From a virus, in IMG/VR virus record IMGVR_UViG_3300017735_000025, positions 1 through 41,416 of that record: a DNA stretch of 41,416 nucleotides; one strand, written 5' to 3'. Numbering within the stretch: position 1 is the first letter of the stretch; each line of letters starts with the position of its first letter. Below, piece after piece: positions 39,510 through 41,416 of this stretch. The notes under the pieces were generated by a model, which was given only the letters and a program-made list of their open reading frames with translations, made no database searches and was not told the DNA's origin. The position numbers and the translations under genes are program-made.

Positions 39510-39788
39510 TTACCTATTAAGCATTTTTAATCTGCGACTTGCAGGATTAAATCTTTTTGTTCTCTGTGCTTTACGCTTCATGCGTGAACCAAACTTTGCT
39601 TTAGTTTTTTTAAGTGTTAATCTTTTCTTTAGATCAATTGGTGCTGAACATTGTGCCGCTGTGCTTACTACTCTGCCTTTTCGTCTACCTGAGGTGCATC
39701 TCACAGCACGGACTACTTTGTTGCCCATCTTACGCCACACCATTCTTGCTTCAAGAATATTTTCTTCAGTGAGTTGCTCGTATCTCAT
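39510..39788 (-). CDS. small very basic Cys-pair protein, probable DNA-binding virion component
   Basis: 92 aa from ATG 39788, which overlaps the upstream TGA (ATGA); longer frames ignore that coupling. MRYEQLTEENILEAR is a tag-like start with an L-T-E site. VRAVRCTSGRRKGRVVSTAAQC is a basic Cys-pair module. The rest is rich in Lys and Arg (KKRLTLKKTKAKFGSRMKRK, NPASRRLKMLNR). From memory such proteins are frequent in marine T4-like phages. Role in DNA condensation or head packing is inferred from charge and tag. Confidence 0.68.
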   Translation of the reverse strand: MRYEQLTEENILEARMVWRKMGNKVVRAVRCTSGRRKGRVVSTAAQCSAPIDLKKRLTLKKTKAKFGSRMKRKAQRTKRFNPASRRLKMLNR

Positions 39789-40033
39789 ACACCCATCATC
39801 CTCATAAGCAAACCACCTACTGTGGCTAATAATGTTGTTACTGTTAATCCAACAATTGCAACAATCCAACCCTCAAGTTTATTTAATCTTGCTTTGGTAT
39901 CTTCTTTGAATTCTCTTAATTCAGTTGTGATGTTTTCAATACGCAACATATCAGCAATGATATGAGCTTCAAGATTACCATCCTCAAGATATTTTTTTTC
40001 TACTTTACTTTCTGGTTGTGCTTTTCTTGGCAT
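39785..40033 (-). CDS. small membrane protein, XhlA/holin-like
   Basis: 82 aa. A charged coiled-coil-like helix (MLRIENITTELREFKEDTKA, then RLNKLE) is followed by a single C-terminal membrane helix at about 55-78 (GWIVAIVGLTVTTLLATVGG) and RMMGV. This layout matches XhlA-type hemolysin/holin accessory proteins. A late position supports a lysis role, but the same layout would fit a membrane-anchored virion protein. It overlaps the basic Cys-pair gene by 4 bases. Confidence 0.6.
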   Translation of the reverse strand: MPRKAQPESKVEKKYLEDGNLEAHIIADMLRIENITTELREFKEDTKARLNKLEGWIVAIVGLTVTTLLATVGGLLMRMMGV

Positions 40034-40048
40034 AACAATTTTCTCTTA

Positions 40049-40453
40049 TTATAATAAATCTTGCTTAGTGAATTCCATATTCACTGTATCTTTAGTATCT
40101 ATAGTACCGCCATTTAATACGATACCATCTAATTCATCTTTAAGTGTATTAATTGTGTGTACGCCTTCTCTTTCAAAAGCAAATTTAAAAATCCAGCCTG
40201 CTCCTTCCATACTCGGTGCACCGTAATTTTCTAATAAGTTTTGACCTGTGCCGTTTAGTGCTACTGGGTTATTCATAACTACTGGTTGAGCTCTCAAACC
40301 AATAACTTGTACAACACTTTCAAAATCTTTTTGTGTTTCATCTACAAAATCACCTGTTCTGGTGATATCCAATGATGTAAACAATGTATAATATTCAATG
40401 TTACTCGATAATACTTCACTGCTACCCATTGCGCCTGTTCTGTCTAATGCCAT
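40049..40453 (-). CDS. conserved structural-type late protein
   Basis: 134 aa from ATG 40453 with GGAG upstream; the longer TTG frame reads through a late promoter. MALDRTGAMGSSEVLSSNIE begins the protein, followed by strand-rich DFESVVQVIGLRAQPVVMN and GWIFKFAFEREGVHT. No enzyme motif. Likely a virion component from its own late promoter (40486-40493), expressed ahead of the holin-like gene. Function not known. Confidence 0.62.
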   Translation of the reverse strand: MALDRTGAMGSSEVLSSNIEYYTLFTSLDITRTGDFVDETQKDFESVVQVIGLRAQPVVMNNPVALNGTGQNLLENYGAPSMEGAGWIFKFAFEREGVHTINTLKDELDGIVLNGGTIDTKDTVNMEFTKQDLL

Positions 40454-40485
40454 GTGTGTCTCCGCAATATTGTGTTTCTTTGTAC

Positions 40486-40493
40486 TATTTATC
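40486..40493 (-). promoter_or_regulatory. T4-type late promoter (GATAAATA)
   Basis: GATAAATAG on the minus strand, +1 near 40480, with a 27-base leader containing GGAG before ATG 40453. Directly downstream of a terminator. Confidence 0.68.
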
Positions 40494-40530
40494 AAAGAAA
40501 TAAATTTTACTGCAAGAAATTTTATCCATA

Positions 40531-40555
40531 AAAAAGCACACCGAAGTGTGCTTTT
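40531..40555 (-). terminator. rho-independent terminator with C(UUCG)G loop
   Basis: Minus strand: AAAAGCACAC TTCG GTGTGC TTTTT. Stem of six GC-rich pairs extended by A-T pairs, UUCG tetraloop. It ends the 95-aa gene and can also act in the other direction. Confidence 0.9.
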
Positions 40556-40575
40556 AGATTTGTAAGTTAACTAAC

Positions 40576-40863
40576 TTAGAATGAGGCAACTCCTGCCCAT
40601 GCACAACCTGTAACACCAAATGCATCTGATGAATCATCAGCAATTGCTGGTCCACCTTCGTATGCAATGTGTACTGCTGTTGCTACGTCTACTACAAAAC
40701 CAGATATACCAGTTACTGAGTAATTTGCTGTTTGAATAGCGGCAATTAATGCGTCCATTTTTGCTTGAGTCATGTTAGTTGAAACTGTTGCTGTTGCAAC
40801 ATGTAAGTCTCTACCGAAACCGTTTAAGTCTTCTGAGAAACCGTTTACTTTTACCTGTGCCAT
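40576..40863 (-). CDS. small late structural-type protein A
   Basis: 95 aa from ATG 40863 with AGGAG six to nine bases upstream; a longer frame from 40908 includes the promoter. MAQVKVNGFSEDLNGFGRDL begins it, then a helix (MTQAKMDALIAAIQTA) and strands SVTGISGFVVDV and VHIAYEGG. Its own late promoter and terminator indicate strong, separate expression, as expected for an abundant virion protein such as a decoration protein. It appears related to the next 80-aa protein. Confidence 0.62.
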   Translation of the reverse strand: MAQVKVNGFSEDLNGFGRDLHVATATVSTNMTQAKMDALIAAIQTANYSVTGISGFVVDVATAVHIAYEGGPAIADDSSDAFGVTGCAWAGVASF

Positions 40864-40909
40864 TGTAATTCTCCTGAATAATGCGGACTTTAAATAAGCC
40901 CTATGCATT

Positions 40910-40917
40910 TATTTATC
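40910..40917 (-). promoter_or_regulatory. T4-type late promoter (GATAAATA)
   Basis: GATAAATAAATG on the minus strand, +1 near 40904, leader of about 41 bases with AGGAG before ATG 40863. Confidence 0.65.
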
Positions 40918-40928
40918 TTATTTTAGCC

Positions 40929-40955
40929 AAAAAAAAATCCCCACATAGTGAGGAT
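40929..40955 (-). terminator. rho-independent terminator
   Basis: Minus strand: ATCCTCAC TAT GTGGGGAT followed by eight or more T. Eight-pair stem with one G-U pair, placed 23 bases after the 80-aa gene and just upstream of the next late promoter. Confidence 0.85.
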
Positions 40956-40978
40956 CTTTAAACATAAATGTTTGGATA

Positions 40979-41221
40979 TTAACCGAATGTTGCGATTAAT
41001 GTAGTACCTGCGATTGAAGGTGTTGCCGCCGCGCCTTGTACAGCGATGTGACTACCACTTACTAAACCTGATACTGCTACAACTACGAAGCCTTCTACTT
41101 GTGCTTCAGTACATGCCGCTTCAACTGTTACTGCTGTTACGTCATCTACTTCTAAGATGTGAGTTGTGCCTACGAATCCGTTTGCCGCTCTAACTGCCGC
41201 GTTTGGGTTTGCTTGTGCCAT
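40979..41221 (-). CDS. small late structural-type protein B
   Basis: 80 aa from ATG 41221 with AGGAG upstream. Ala/Val-rich: MAQANPNAAVRAANGFVG, then a helix-like VEAACTEAQVEG and strands FVVVAVSGLVSGSHIAVQG. This matches the GISGFVVDVATAVHIAYEG region of the 95-aa protein, so the two are likely paralogues. It has an individual late promoter and terminator. An abundant small capsid or tail protein is likely; exact role unknown. Confidence 0.62.
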   Translation of the reverse strand: MAQANPNAAVRAANGFVGTTHILEVDDVTAVTVEAACTEAQVEGFVVVAVSGLVSGSHIAVQGAAATPSIAGTTLIATFG

Positions 41222-41271
41222 GTTATTCTCCTAAGAAATTAATTAACGCATAAAAATTATGCTGTTACACT

Positions 41272-41279
41272 TATTTATC
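41272..41279 (-). promoter_or_regulatory. T4-type late promoter (GATAAATA)
   Basis: GATAAATAAG on the minus strand, +1 near 41266, about 45 bases of leader with a small hairpin (GCATA/TATGC) and AGGAG before ATG 41221. Confidence 0.65.
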
Positions 41280-41299
41280 AAAAAGTTGTCTTTTAATGG

Positions 41300-41416
41300 T
41301 TATTTATTGTACTTAGACTTGCGGAGTCTGGATATGCCTGTTGTGTTGTCAGCGTCTTTGTACTTAGCGGCACCATGTGCTATGCCTTGTTTAAATCCTT
41401 GTGGTGTACCTAAAAC
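41300..41416 (-). CDS. C-terminal fragment of a basic protein (5' end beyond window)
   Basis: 38 codons are open from the window edge to TAA at 41302-41300. The fragment VLGTPQGFKQGIAHGAAKY, then KDADNTTGISRLRKSKYNK, is basic and Gly-rich. It ends 20 bases before the late promoter of the 80-aa gene. Too little is visible for a functional call. Confidence 0.55.
   Translation of the reverse strand, partial: VLGTPQGFKQGIAHGAAKYKDADNTTGISRLRKSKYNK

Overview
The window looks like part of the genome of a T4-like marine myovirus. It is AT-rich and tightly packed, with many ATGA or TAATG gene overlaps. It carries T4-type late promoters (TATAAATA/GATAAATA), C(UUCG)G-loop terminators, four phage tRNAs, a class I ribonucleotide reductase very close to enterobacterial NrdAB, and virion proteins of the kind seen in cyanophage and pelagiphage myoviruses. 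I see no photosynthesis genes, so a heterotrophic marine host such as an alphaproteobacterium is possible; that is inference. No integrase, IS element, CRISPR array or rRNA is visible.

Layout. 1-4564 (+): the end of a basic Cys-pair protein, a cupin-like protein, an SGNH hydrolase, an Asp/Asn-hydroxylase-like 2OG oxygenase, a short-chain dehydrogenase, a nucleotidyltransferase with a long acidic tail, and a small conserved protein. 4557-12557 (-): an accessory block largely under sigma70-type promoters. It holds an SGNH hydrolase, a family 6 glycoside hydrolase, a CGFS glutaredoxin, peptide deformylase, a SWIM protein, a (p)ppGpp-hydrolase-like HD protein, several small unknowns, a DEDDh exonuclease, another SGNH protein and two glycosyltransferases. 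12623-13639 (-): tRNA-Ser, a further SGNH protein, tRNA-Gly, tRNA-Ala and tRNA-Thr. 13796-17287: a 56-aa protein (+), a SprT-like protease and a PP-loop ATPase (-), then a subtilase and a PAAR tip protein (+). 17268-22681 (-): a radical-SAM-fold-like protein, a possible Sm-like protein, glutaredoxin, NrdB, NrdA and an unknown. 22685-41416 (-): mostly late virion genes. These include a fibre-like protein, a PD-(D/E)XK nuclease, two more SGNH proteins, a vWA-domain structural protein, a ParB-like protein, an Fe/Mn superoxide dismutase, a 1790-aa protein with amidoligase and PD-(D/E)XK signatures, a possible holin, and small proteins with their own promoters and terminators.

How the genes may work together. 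NrdAB with glutaredoxin would supply dNTPs. Deformylase, tRNAs and the ppGpp-hydrolase-like protein would tune translation and the stringent response. Six SGNH proteins, two glycosyltransferases and a GH6 enzyme suggest heavy investment in surface-glycan or cellulose-like polymer chemistry. The most intriguing pattern is in the late block. Six otherwise unrelated products start with similar short peptides, mostly M-[KR]-x-x-[acidic/Asn/Gln]-[Leu/Ile], each with an (L/I)-x-E site in the first 15 residues. This resembles T4 capsid-targeting sequences and would mean that SOD, a ParB-like protein and the giant enzyme are packaged in the head. A second pattern is that several ATG codons sit exactly at the predicted +1 of T4-type late promoters with no Shine-Dalgarno sequence, suggesting leaderless late mRNAs.
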